Shown here: positions 53,338 to 63,921 of the stretch, piece after piece
Position numbering within the stretch: the first letter of the stretch is position 1
Layout of the letters: each line of letters starts with the position of its first letter
Translations under genes and position numbers: made by a program
Notes under the pieces: generated by a model
The model's input: the letters and a program-made list of their open reading frames with translations, nothing else
Told to the model about the DNA's origin: nothing
Database searches by the model: none
Assembly (NCBI GenBank): GCA_963854835.1
Contig: OY978525.1
Location: 98,225,388-98,289,387, forward strand
Reading direction: 5' to 3'
Source: Megamerina dolium
Taxonomy: Eukaryota; Arthropoda; Insecta; Diptera; Megamerinidae
Length of the DNA: 64,000 nt

Positions 53338-53496
53338 AACCCGAGACGATCAAATAAAACGCCGTCAAATGAAAATATCAAAATATTTTGATTTTCATCA
53401 AACAGAGCCGACAACGTGTAGGTGTAGCCGACAAAACCCGACGACACGCACACTTATAAGAATTTGACGAGTTTATTTGATCGTCTCCAGGGCGCT

Positions 53497-55466
53497 TTAC
53501 TGATGCAGAAACACGATATGCACAAATCGAAAAAGAAAAGTTGGCGGTTGTATTCGCATGCCAAAAATTTCATACTTATATATACGGTCGTAATGTTGAA
53601 GTGATTACTGACCATAAGCCATTGTTATAGCCTAGACAGACGGCAGCCTAATTCCGGATTACCGGCGCACTTAATCCGAATAAAATAATAACCTGACAGA
53701 CGGCAGTATTGCGGATTAACTAAACGGCTGATTGCTGTTTTATTAGGTCTGTCCACTTACATTACTATCACTATCAATTTCTGTCATCTATCACTCTCGA
53801 TATGAGAAAATCTACAAGAAGTACGTGAACTGAAAACTATCAGAAGCTTGTAAATTGACATTCACAGTTCGTAATTGACAGATGGATTTATTTGTTCGCC
53901 AACGCTTTTCAAGTTGAAAACTGTTAACAATTGTTGAAAGTTTTTCGTTAGCGAACACACCTAATATTTTGTAAAATGGATGGAGAAAAATTCACAATAG
54001 ACAATTTTCAGCAGTGTTGCCATCGCAAATTGCCCTAATCCTCTTTTATTTTGAGAATTAGCTCATAGAGTTTATGCGGATTAGCTGCAGTTAATGCCCG
54101 AGTTAATTCGAATTAACTCGATAATCCGGAATTAGGCTGCCGTCTGTCTAGGCTATTAGGGATTATGAAAAAGGATTATTCAAAAATACCATCAGCTAAA
54201 TTGCAAAGAACGAAGCTAAAGCTAGAAAAATACAATTTAAACTTTAATTACCTACCAGGAAAATACTTATACTTAGCTGATTGGCTATCTCGAAGTTATT
54301 CAAAGCAAAATGAACCAGGAGATGAAATTGAAGGAATTAATGAGATGGTACATTCTATTAACGTGAGCTAAGAAAGAAAAGTTAAAATTCAAGAAGAAAC
54401 AAATGAAGACGATGTCTTAAAACTAATAGGAGGATATCTAAAAAACGGTTGGCCCAATGACAAAAAGAAACTTAATGCAGCAATAAAATATATTTGGACA
54501 TAGAATGAACCTAATATTGGAAGATGGTATAATATTTTTTAATAATAGAATTTTTGTTCCACAACCACATCGGAAAAATGTCCTCTTACACCTTCATAAG
54601 TCTCATCTCGGCATGGAAAAAACAAAAAATAGAGCTAAGCAACTGGTGTACTGGCCGAGTATGAATGAAGAGATAGAATCAATGATTAGCAACTGTAACA
54701 TTTGTCAAAAATATAGATCCGCAAACAAAAAGGAACCTTTTCCTAATGGACCGTACGAAAAGATAGGAATGGATGTTATGACTGTTGCAGGTAAAGATTT
54801 CTTGATCATAGTTGATTATTTTTCCAAATATTAAGATATTATACCACTGACGAAAAAACAGCAAAAGCAATAACTAACAAACTGATAGTGGTATTTTCTA
54901 TACATGGCCTTCCTTTGCAAATTGTAGTAGACAATGTTCCATTTGGATGGTTCGAATTTAAGAACTGGGCAAAAGAGTTAGACAACAAAATTACAACAAG
55001 CAGCCCACTTTACCCTAAATCAAATGGTTTAGCAGAACGAGTGGTGCAAGTAGCAAAAAAATTAGTTTTAAAATGCAACGACGAAAAAACAAATGTATGG
55101 CATGCACTGTTAAAGTATAGGAATACACCAATTAAAAATTCAGAGCTATTTCCCACACAACTGTTAATGGGTAGGCTAACTAGAACATTAGTACCTGGAA
55201 GAAAGAAATTTTTTAGAACTGCAAAGTTTAACAAGAAAATAATACTAATTTTAAAATATAACAACGCAGTAAACAAAATATACTATGATCGTAATGCAAC
55301 TCGCAGGAACGATTTTAACATGGGTCAAAAGGTATGGGTAAAGGAAGGAAGATATTGGGTACCGGGGATTATTGCAAGCAAACATGAAAGTCCTCGTTCT
55401 TATATAGTGGAAATAAATGGTAGGGCCGACCGTAGAAATGCAAGTTTTTTAAGAATTCTAAAATGA
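53497..55466 (+). pseudogene. Gypsy-3 RNase H and integrase
   Basis: RNase H resumes with TDAETRYAQIEKEK and VEVITDHKPLL, is interrupted by MITE copy 2 (53628-54155), and ends with GIMKKDYSKIPSAKLQR and YLADWLSR. Stops occur at 54369-54371 and about 54500. Integrase: zinc site HLHKSHLGMEKT...CNICQKYR, first Asp IGMDVMTV (54775), a stop at 54832-54834 plus a frame change, second Asp VVDNVPF (about 54928) and Glu GLAERVVQ (about 55035), C-terminal VKEGRYWVPGII to 55466. All three catalytic residues survive, but the gene is interrupted five or more times. Confidence 0.78.
53628..54155. mobile_element. MITE copy 2 (528 bp)
   Basis: Same termini as the copy at 9311-9837, flanked by perfect TTA duplications (53625-53627 and 54156-54158). 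Removing it and one TTA restores the RNase H text DHKPLL-GIMKK, which confirms the boundaries. Confidence 0.92.
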
Positions 55467-55764
55467 AAAAAAAAATGAATTTAAAATTAAAAAAAAAAAA
55501 AAAAATGAATTGAAAATGTAAAAAAAAAAACGCAATTGATTTATTTTATAATAGTATTTAAGCAATTTGTATAAAAATAAGAACATTTATTATAACTGAT
55601 TTTATATATATAAAAAAAAAAAATAGAAGACGTAATAGATTATTTTCAATACCATTCATGACTCTATTTAGGACACCCTTTATCTGTTGGTACTTGACTG
55701 TTATTCTTGTATATATCTATCATACGTACATTTACTTAACACTCATTATACTCATTCTTATACT

Positions 55765-55836
55765 TAAGTCTATTATACATCTACATTGTACTCAGCATTC
55801 TTAAGAAGCAAGGTGTGACCTACAAGGTTACATACA
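55765..55836 (+). repeat. Gypsy-3 3' LTR remnant (right end)
   Basis: Shares TAAGTCTATTATACATCTA...AAGAAGCAA with the 5' remnant. About 23 bp present in the 5' copy are missing before GGTGT. Its left start, somewhere in 55500-55760, cannot be fixed because the 5' LTR is truncated. Confidence 0.5.
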
Positions 55837-56870
55837 CCCAATATTTTGAGTGAACTAACGGTCTCTCAAGTCATTTATTATCAGTTAACTCATGTAAATG
55901 ATGTGTGCTGGGACTATAGTGCTGAAATGGACGTGTGCCTACGACTACTCCATCGGATGACTGGTGACTACTGTGTTGAGTACTTGGTGACTATCACCAA
56001 GTTACTCGCGCGGTGGAGGAAGAAATTATTCGCGATAGGTTCAATCTTACGCGATCGTCAATGTTCCTCCGGAACTTGGCGGATATAAAAATGAAATAAA
56101 TAAAGGTTGTTTACTTTTACTGAAATTAAAATGTTGTCTTCTCTTTTATTACTTGTGAATTGCAACTTTAATCTGCTTATTAGGTGTTGTGGGTATGTAT
56201 TTTGTTTCCCTCATCCATTGAATGCGGTATATCGAGAGAAAATGTACATACCGGACGTAACACGTGCTCTAAGTATAAATATTGCAAAGTCACACGAGTA
56301 CAAAAATGAGACACGATATCACCTCAACAACGCTGATGCTACAAAGGAGTAATGTAATAATCATTCAAACATATATCATGTTGAGCAAGCAATCTACGTG
56401 GTATACAACAGTAGCACCGATGAAAGAAAAAAAAAGAAAATTTAGTCCTACAACTCAGCCGATTACAACAATGGTCAACATCACACCTGAAAACGCAAAG
56501 ATAAAAGAGTGCAGTGCAGCAAGCAAAATTCTACATTCCAAATAAATCTTCTTCGACACATTAAATCAGTTGCAAAATCGAGAACAAAATAAAAAGCAAC
56601 GGCGGAATTAACGAGAAATTCGTCTAACCACAGTACCACAGAAGAAAGCGGCTCAACAGAAACAGGGAAAAAAGAAAATCAGCATCCGAAGTGGTAGATT
56701 GCCAGTAGAAGTTAATAAGTTATAAAGATAGGTATAAAATATTAAGATGCACATATAAATACACAGTATATACGTTTTAAAACTAAAAATATTTCATCTA
56801 CACAATTTGTAGAAAAAAAAACTATCAATCTTTTAAATTGATAATTTTTTCTTCATAATGGGTGGAGGGA
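55837..56870. other. Unclassified, probably 3' part of an LTR element
   Basis: The region ends in a purine tract GGGTGGAGGGA directly before the LTR at 56871, so at least its right part should be the 3' internal end of that element. A frame from 56131 starts with a hydrophobic leader (MLSSLLLLVNCNF) and runs to about 56350, but nothing identifies it. A second frame reaches 56545. I see no other gene. Confidence 0.35.
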
Positions 56871-57272
56871 TGTTGTGAGTCAAAATAATGCTCATCTAAT
56901 TTATGCATTTTGACTCACTACAAATGTTATAGTAATATTATTATTGTTTCGTCAAACATAATGTATACATATTAATGTTAGACACTGTATATCATTATGT
57001 TACAAATTTTCTCGCTATATATTTATAACCTACATACTTACCTATATATGAATTTATTACCTACATACTTACCTATACATGAATTTATTACCTACATAAT
57101 TACTTACCTCTACATATTTGAATATTATATACTGAAATACTTGTACATACTTACCTCTTTTGAATCCGTTATTTTTAGTTTTAATAGGCTAAGTGAAAAA
57201 TTGAAATAAGAAATAAAGTTAGTCTTAATTAGTGATTGGCAAATTCATCTTGAATAACCTCAAGATTTTTCA
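56871..57272 (+). repeat. LTR (402 bp) of an Osvaldo-like gypsy element
   Basis: TG...CA termini (TGTTGTGAGTC to TTTTTCA), a polypurine tract on its left and a primer site on its right. A hairpin lies at its start (56875-56918), and about 2.5 copies of a 31-bp tandem unit (CCTACATACTTACCTATA...) run from 57029 to about 57100. No second copy of the LTR is in the window. Confidence 0.7.
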
Positions 57273-57290
57273 TGGCGCCCGAGCAGGGAC
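57273..57290 (+). promoter_or_regulatory. Primer binding site, tRNA-Lys(UUU) type
   Basis: TGGCGCCCGAGCAGGGAC follows the LTR. It differs by one base (a possible G:U pair) from the 18-nt complement of the tRNA-Lys(UUU) 3' end. Osvaldo-type gypsy elements are known to use a lysine tRNA. Confidence 0.75.
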
Positions 57291-57840
57291 ATTAACGTTA
57301 AAGTGAATAAAGTTTATAAAATCTAAAAATAAAATATAATTAAAATCACGCGAATAATTAAATATATTAAATATATCGTTTGTGAAAAGAGAGAAAACAA
57401 CATCAAGTACACCTTAAAAAATTGGCTGTACATAGAGAGCTGAGGAAGGGGCTACATTCCTTTTACAAAGTCCAGTTCTTGGAAAGTGAAGAAGACTTGA
57501 TTGCAATTGAGCAGAGTTTTATTCAAGTTCCTGTAAATCTAACACCAACGTCAGCATCACAACGTTTTTCCTAATTGCAGACAAGTCAGACAAGTAAATT
57601 TTTACACTTGCTGTGTACAAAAGTGCTTATATCACCATTGCTATCGTTGTTGTCATCGAAGTAGCTATTTGTTGCTGCCGTCGCCAGTGCATCTGTTCCT
57701 GTTGCTGCCGGCTTGCTGTTATCATCCAATGGTGTGCAGCTGTATTTTATGCAAGAGGGAAGTCGGGGCTGGTAGAACCCCATTACATAAAAAAGAGGTA
57801 TAGAACGCAATAAATTAAAGTTGTTGTTTTTTGTGTGATT
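57291..57840 (+). pseudogene. Leader and start of a gag-like region after the LTR
   Basis: After about 110 bp of AT-rich leader, one frame reads LAVHRELRKGLHSFYKVQF and EEDLIAIEQSFIQVPV (about 57423-57540), which looks like the beginning of a Gag but matches nothing I can name. Past 57600 a different frame is Cys- and hydrophobic-rich (AYITIAIVVVIEVAICCC) and may be unrelated. The R1-like LINE interrupts the region at 57853. Confidence 0.35.
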
Positions 57841-57852
57841 AGTTGTTCCACT

Positions 57853-59927
57853 GGGCCAGACGTAGAGAAAACTTTATTATAGAGCGTGCAGCATACAAGA
57901 ATGCAAAGGCAGAACTCAAGTCTGCTATTTTCCGCAGCAAAAATGAAAAGTGGGCTGAACTATGCAAAGACGTAAACAACGATCTCTGGGGACTAGGATA
58001 CAAAATCGTTATGAAGAAACTAGGTAGCAAAGTTGTGACAAATGATATGGATGAAGAAACAATGAAGAATATAGTCTCGACCTTGTTTCCACAACATCCC
58101 TTACGGCCGGAGGATCCAGTTAGAGAACCAGGAGAAATTCTGCTTTTCAGCGAAGAAGAACTAGAATATGCAGCAAGTACGCTTAAAAATAAGAAGGCAC
58201 CAGGCCCCGACAAAATCCCAGGAGAAGTATTAAAGGAACTTGTACACCACCAGCCGCAGGTACTGTTAGATATGTACAACGCATGTCTCAAAGAAGGGAT
58301 ATTTCCAGAGGTGTGGAAGAACCAACAACTAATTCTGGTAAGCAAAGGCAAAGGTGACCCAATGACACCAGGTGCATATCGCCCACTCTGTATGCTTGAT
58401 ACAGCTGGGAAATTATTAGAGAAGCTTCTTAAACCTCGTATCACAGCTGCAATACAAGCAGCCGGCGGGCTCAGTGACAGACAGCATGGTTTTAGAAAAG
58501 GGAGGTCTACCGTGGGAGCGATTCAAGAAGTGGTGGAAGCAGCCTCGATAACAAAAAGAGGTAACCACTATTCTAGACCAGTAGTCTTGCTAGCAACCCT
58601 AGATGTTAGAAACGCGTTCAACAGCGTGAAATGGTCGGACATGATAGAAGCCTTAGAACAACGCTTCCGGATATCTGCATACTTGAGTAGAATGATACGC
58701 AGCTATTTATGTGACCGCGTACTCACATACAATACAAACGGTGGACCAAAGACGAAAAAAATAACGGCTGGTGCAGCCCAAGGTTCAATCCTCGGTCCAG
58801 ATCTCTGGAATATAAGTTACGATGAAATACTACGCATAGAAATGCCAGACGATACATTACTAGTGGGCTTTGCAGATGATATAGCAGCTGTTATAACTGC
58901 GAGAAATACAGTAGAAGCACAACGAAAACTCAATCAGGTGATGATACGCACGCAAGAATGGCTCAATTCCCACGGACTTCAGTTAGCAACGCAGAAAACT
59001 GAACTGCTGCTCATAACGGGGCGTCAAATTCCTTTGGAGGTAGATATGTACATAAACGACGAACAAATAACTACACAGAAGGTGGTTAAATATCTAGGAG
59101 TTAGATTGGACTCCAAGCTCACATATACGGCACAATTGCAGTATGCTACAAACAAAGCAGCTAAAGTTACAGCATCACTAAGCAGACTGATGGCAAACAT
59201 CGGTGGACCGTTGCCTAGCAAGCGTAAAGTCCTAATGGCGGTAAACCATTCCATCCTACTATATGGATGTGAACTATGGGCCGACACACTCAAAACGGGT
59301 TGCAGAAGGAAAATTATATCAGCTGTACAAAGGACTATGGACCTACGAATAACATGTGCCTATCGCACAGTGTCGTATAGTGCGGTGCTGGCAATAGCGG
59401 GTGTAACACCAATTGACCTGCTAGCAGAAGAGCGAAAAAAGTTGTACCTACTAAAAAAATCTGGAGGCTATACACCACAAGCTGAAAAGCAAATAAGAGA
59501 GCAGACAATTAATATCTGGCAAGAGAAATGGGAGAACGACACGTATGGCAGATGGACCATAAAAATTATACCAAGCATATGTGAATGGATTGGGCAAAGA
59601 CACGGAGAGGTTAATTATTACCTAACCCAGTTGTTATCTGGCCACGGCTATTTCTGTAAATATTTACATAGAATGGGGAAGAGAGCGCATGCCAGATGCG
59701 TATACGATAATGCGGAAGAAGACGACGTAGAGCATACTTCAGTTGCGAAAGATGGAGTAATGAAAGGAGCGTATTGGAGCAGCAAATCGGGTTATGGACA
59801 GTTGAAAACCTGGTCGAAAAACTGTTACAAAGCGAAGAAAACTGGAACGCTATTTCGCGGTATACGGAATGCGTACTCAGAAGAAAGAAGCGGGACCTGG
59901 ACGCAGGTCAAAACGAGTGAAGTCTAA
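57853..59927 (+). pseudogene. R1-like reverse transcriptase, truncated, frameshifted near the end
   Basis: Open from the truncation point without its own ATG. RT motifs: LKNKKAPGPDKIPGEVLK, YRPLCMLDTAGKLLE, QHGFRKGRSTVGAI, TLDVRNAFNSVKW, AAQGSILGPDLWN and the catalytic GFADDIAAV (about 58870), then KYLGVRLDSKLTY, all as in R1-clade ORF2. Near 59695-59745 the terminal Cys-His motif is damaged: one Cys codon is missing from CVY.DNAEEDD, and after VEHT the frame shifts. The expected C-terminal text (CERWSNERSVLEQQ and onwards) lies in another frame, so the last 60 residues of the open frame are not native. Confidence 0.82.
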
Positions 59928-60109
59928 TAAAGACTCACTAGGGCCCTACCCCGAAGTAATACTACCGTGGTTCCGGGGTAGGTTCAAAGGTCCTTGATGG
60001 AGGGGGAAGTTTTTTAGTGTCTGCGACGACACACTCTGTAATTGTGACGATAGTTACGGGTCAGTGGGTCAGCCATTTTGTTACCTCCTCACCGCAAAAA
60101 AAAAAAAAA
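57853..60109 (+). mobile_element. R1-like LINE, 5'-truncated, young
   Basis: Flanked by a perfect 12-bp target duplication AGTTGTTCCACT (57841-57852 and 60110-60121), with a 3' UTR of about 170 bp and a 15-A tail. The endonuclease is missing through 5' truncation. It is not in ribosomal DNA, so it belongs to a non-site-specific relative of R1 or was mis-targeted. Confidence 0.9.
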
Positions 60110-60121
60110 AGTTGTTCCACT

Positions 60122-60718
60122 TTAAAGAATATTGTCAAAATATTACGAGAACAACAACAACATCATTTCATTTTTGACATCTCTCTGTAATCACATTCTT
60201 ATATGCAATTATATCTACATACTTATATACATAAACATACATTTGTGCACTGCGTTAGAAGTGAATCAGAGATTACGATTTGTATAAAAACATGCTATTT
60301 ATCGTTTTAAAAAAAGAAATATAATAAAGAGAACAAACAAAATAATTGAAATTGAAAACTACTAATGAACAACTAGTTTTTCGTTTGTTCTGGAAGTACG
60401 AGTTAGTAATTCAAAAATTAACAATTGAACACAATAAATAAATTTAGTTATACACTCAGATCACATTTTTCGTTACGCTGATCGAGTTATTCTTTCGTTC
60501 ATTGTGCTGCAGTTCTGCATTTGATTTGGTATAATTTATAGTGCATTAACTGGTTACGCATAGAAGCATATCTTTTCGAGCTGTACTCAATTATTCGCTG
60601 CTTACTGTCGTTTTCGTTTTGCTGACAGACTTCCAGATCCTATTCCGTTTAAACACAAGCCACAGGTCAAAGCAGCGAACTTGTCGAATATTTAAATTAT
60701 ATACATAGTTTCAAAAAA
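60122..60718. other. 5' untranslated or LTR-like DNA before the BEL/Pao gag
   Basis: AT-rich, with no frame. It should contain the leader and possibly the LTR of the BEL/Pao element that starts coding at 60719, but I could not identify LTR ends or a primer site, and no second LTR is in the window. Confidence 0.4.
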
Positions 60719-62005
60719 ATGAGTAAGCCAAAATCTACTATTTCGAGTCTTTCTCCAAGTAAGGAGATGATTGATTTAAAATCCTTGAAGCGCCAAAGGA
60801 CAGTTGCTAAAAGCAGCATACTACGCATAAAAATGGGGCTTCTTGAAAAAACCATGTCACTAGATCCCATCGAATTGGAATGCCGACTTGAGATACTGAA
60901 TTCACATAGCGAGAAGCTTATGAAGTATCAGTCGAAGATAAAAGAAATTGATGAGGAAGTAGTGGGACGTGGAGAGTTAGAGGACATAATTGTCGAAACA
61001 AAGTCCATAATTAAATCGATATTGGCGAAAAATAAGTCCTCGATTGCTGAAGCATCATTTATTGCATCCCACAGTTCGCGACTGCCAAAGATGTCACTAC
61101 CCAAATTTAGAGGAGAATACTTTATTTTTTTTATACTCTGAATTTAAAAGTTTTATGAGCTTGTTTGAGAGTTTAGTGCATAACGATTCAACAATCCCAG
61201 ATATAGAAAAATTTAATCATTTGGTGTCCTGTTTATCTGGTGAGGCGTTGGGACTGGTGAAGTATTTCCAAATTTCGGAAGAAAACTATCCAAAGGCGCT
61301 GGCTAGTTTAAAGAAAGTCTATGACAATAAATGTCTGATATTTTTTAATACGATTTCAAAGCTCTTTGATCTTTCGAAAATTCAGAGACCTTCTGCATCC
61401 TCTTTGCGATCTATGCTCGACACAGTGTCTGCGGTATACGATTCGCTTTTATCGCTGGGTGACGATAAACATATTTCAAACGCGATGATAATTCACATGG
61501 TCATGTCGAAGGTTGATCCCACTTCTCGGTCAAAGTGGGAGGAGCAACTTGATTACGACAGCTTGCCGCTTTGGGCTGACTGTGAAGCAATGCTTAATAA
61601 GAGATACCAGCACTTATCTGCTGAAGAAGCTTTCTCATCACAGACGCGGCCTTCCATTGCAGACATTCGACAGAGGGGAAGAACTCAACAAGTGGAAAGA
61701 TCAAAGGCATCATTTGTCGCGGCAAATTCAAAACAGCCAACTTGCCTTCACTGTGGTTCAAAGAATCATTACATAATATCTTGCCAAAAATTCCAAGCTT
61801 TTGAAAGATTCGACTTCGCCAAATCATTATCCTTGTGCATAAATTGCTTGCGCAAGGGACACACCGTTTCAAAGTGCAAAGCAGATCGTTGTCGTGTGTG
61901 CAATAGATCGCACCACACGCTGTTGCATCAATATCCGATCTCCTTTGAGACTAAGCCGCAACCTTCGTCATCACAGGCCATGCATATAACGTGCCCAACC
62001 GAGTA
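60719..62005 (+). pseudogene. BEL/Pao gag, one frameshift
   Basis: ATG at 60719 (MSKPKSTISSLSPSKEMIDL). A coiled-coil-like N-terminal part ends in LPKMSLPKFRGEY, the conserved start of the BEL Gag core. A frame change at about 61120, in a T-run, continues with FKSFMSLFESLVHND, KFNHLVSCLSGEAL and ALASLKKVYDN. Three Cys-His motifs follow near the end (CLHCGSKNHYIISC, CINCLRKGHTVSKC, CRVCNRSHHTLLH). It stops at 62005. The T-run break could be a base-call problem. Confidence 0.82.
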
Positions 62006-62512
62006 ATGTTAGCTACAGCCGTAGTTGATGTAAAATCTCGCACCGGCGATTACGTGCGAGCACGAGCTCTACTTGATTCAGGGTCACAAGTCAACTTTAT
62101 GACCGAAGAATTAGCACAAAAATTGCGAATTCAAAGAGAAAAGTCGACTCTGAATATAATTGAAATTGGCAATGCAAATAAAAGGGTCCAAGGCAAATTA
62201 AATACTTATGTGAAATCAAGGATTAACGACTATGAATTTTCGGCAGACTTTTGGGTAATGCGTTCGATATCAGCCAATCACCCAGATCATACAGTGAATA
62301 CTAATGGCTGGAATAATATCGAGCTGGCTGACCCAAAATTCTTCAAGTGTCAAAAGATTGACATTTTAATAGGAGCTGAAACATTCTTTGATGTGTTGTC
62401 GGTGTCAGATCAAAACAAGTCCAAAGCAGCCTACGCTGCAAAAGACATTATTGGGCTTGATAATTTCGGGCAAGTACGCCACAAACCAAAGCTCAAGTGG
62501 ACAAGCAAGTAG
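61991..62512 (+). pseudogene. BEL/Pao protease domain
   Basis: Frame after Gag with VMLATAVVDV, the active-site text RALLDSGSQVNFMTEELA, and the downstream WNNIELADPKFF and IDILIGAETFFDVL typical of BEL protease. The stop at 62510-62512 falls in the protease-to-RT linker, where the frame changes to that of RT (about 62490). Confidence 0.8.
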
Positions 62513-63921
62513 TACACTATGCCAGTCCGAGGAAAGCATTTCAAATATCGACGCCACTGTCCAAAAATTCTGGGCGTTGGAGAAAATACCCTCGGAAATA
62601 AATACCACAAGGCTGACTCCTGAGCAAGCTGAATGTGAACAAATTTTCTCGAAAACCACGAGGGTTTTACCAAATGGAAGGCTTCAAGTCAGATTGCCTT
62701 TTAAAAAGGATCGTCAGTTACTCGGCTATTCATATGAAACCGCAGCTCGGCGGTTTCAGGCGCTGGAGAGAAGGACTCTGAAAGATCCACAACTTCGGAA
62801 AATGTACCTGGACTTCATGAAGGAATACCTAATGTTAGGCCATATGAGTCCTACAAACAACCAAATTCCGAATGAGCCGCATTACTTCGTTCCGCACCAG
62901 TGTGTATTAAGGCCGCAGAGCACAACTACCAAATTACGCGTAGTTTTTCATGCTTCAAGCCGTACATCTACACAAGTTGCGTTGAATGACATCTTGATGG
63001 TCGGGCCGACAGTTCAAGAAAAGCTTTTTTCGACACTCCTTCGCTTCCGATTGCACAAATATGCCATTACTGCCGACATCACAAAGATGTATCGCCAGAT
63101 TTTTGTGCATGAAGACGACAGGAACTTCCAGCTCATAGTGTGGAGACCTGATCCATCAGAGCATTTGCAAATTTTTCGTTTAAACACCGTGACATACGGC
63201 ACTGCGCCTGCACCATTTCTCGCTACAAGGTGTTTGCAAATGCTAAGCGATATGAATGGAAGAACACGCTCCAGCTAAGAAGGTGTTATATTCGGAACCC
63301 GCTGGAGGACGGCGCAGAAGTGGAAGACCAAACCTCCGGTGGAAAGACCAAGTACTGGAGAACCTGACGGCGCTTGGAATTTCTAACTGGCGCCAGCTAG
63401 CGAAGAACAGAGATGGCTGGCGAAGCATGTTATTTTCGGCCTAAATCGATATTCGGTTGTTATGGCCACATAAGTAAGTAAGTAAGTAAGTAAGCGATAT
63501 GAATACATCACAATATCCAGTCGGTGCCAAAGTTATTCGAAATGACTTATATATCGATGACCTCCTAACAGGATCCGATAACTTGAGTTCACTCATTCAA
63601 ATTCAAACTGAGGTGAATAAAATTTTAGATTCGGCAGGTCTTACACTAGCAAAGTGTTTTTCCAATCACCCCAACCGGTCGAACAGTGAGAGTCATGAAA
63701 AGTTATTGCAACTTAGCGATACCGACTCTACGAAAACACTGGGTATTTATTGGCAGCCGAAAAATGACATTTTTCGCTTCATTCTAGAAGATAATTTTAG
63801 TGAGCTGCGAGCAACCAAGCGCAATATTTTATCCGTGTCTGCTCGCCTCTTTGACTCTCTTGGTCTACTAGCCCCGCTAGTTACCAAAGCAAAAATCATA
63901 CTACAAGAGCTTTGGATTTAA
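62510..63921 (+). pseudogene. BEL/Pao reverse transcriptase, split by an RTE fragment
   Basis: Left part (to 63257): SISNIDATVQKFWALEKIP, GRLQVRLPFKK, YFVPHQCVLRP, KLRVVFHASS, ALNDILMVGPTVQEKL and the first catalytic Asp TADITKMYRQIFVHEDD. The RTE 3' fragment lies at 63258-63490. Right part: LSDMNTSQYPVGAKV, the catalytic box LYIDDLLTGS (about 63550), TLGIYWQPKND and SARLFDSLGLLAPL. A TAA at 63919-63921 interrupts LWI-KLDWDESIP, after which the text continues to the window edge. Confidence 0.82.
63258..63490 (+). mobile_element. RTE 3' fragment (233 bp)
   Basis: Nearly identical to the last 233 bp of the RTE at 19040-22396 (EEHAPAKKVLYSEPAGG to the stop, then the same tail) and ends in (AAGT)n. 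It is flanked by a 14-bp duplication TAAGCGATATGAAT (63244-63257 and 63491-63504). It is a severely 5'-truncated insertion into BEL/Pao RT. Confidence 0.92.

Larger units (their letters stand above)
50977..53496 (+). mobile_element. PIF/Harbinger DNA transposon copy B (2,520 bp, complete ends)
   Basis: Inverted ends AGCGCCCTGGAGACGATC (left) and its complement at 53479-53496, next to TAA (50974-50976) and TTA (53497-53499), a TWA-type 3-bp target site with one mismatch. The host RNase H text (FASRSL, then TDAETRYAQIEKEK) reads across the insertion. It has the two Harbinger genes on opposite strands with interlocked exons. The word CAAATAAACTCGTCAA occurs twice near the left end and related words occur near the right end, likely transposase binding sites. 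Confidence 0.93.
48350..55836 (+). mobile_element. Ty3/gypsy retrotransposon 3 (Mag/K02A2.6-like pol), nested
   Basis: The two LTR remnants share a 47-bp segment (48350-48396 and 55765-55811) with about three mismatches. The 5' LTR is cut at its left side. The primer site TGACGCAGTCGG is at 48445. Gag with zinc knuckles, protease, RT, RNase H and integrase follow, with no env. Harbinger copy B (50977-53496) and MITE copy 2 (53628-54155) both sit within the RNase H coding region. Several stops and frame changes show that it is dead. Confidence 0.8.

Noticed and set aside
56131..56350. Secreted or envelope protein frame with a hydrophobic leader
   Set aside because: Only the leader-like start is suggestive. 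No cysteine pattern, membrane span or family text follows, so no function is assigned.
57029..57100. CRISPR-like or satellite array
   Set aside because: The 31-bp units are contiguous with no spacers and number only about 2.5, inside an LTR of a eukaryotic element.
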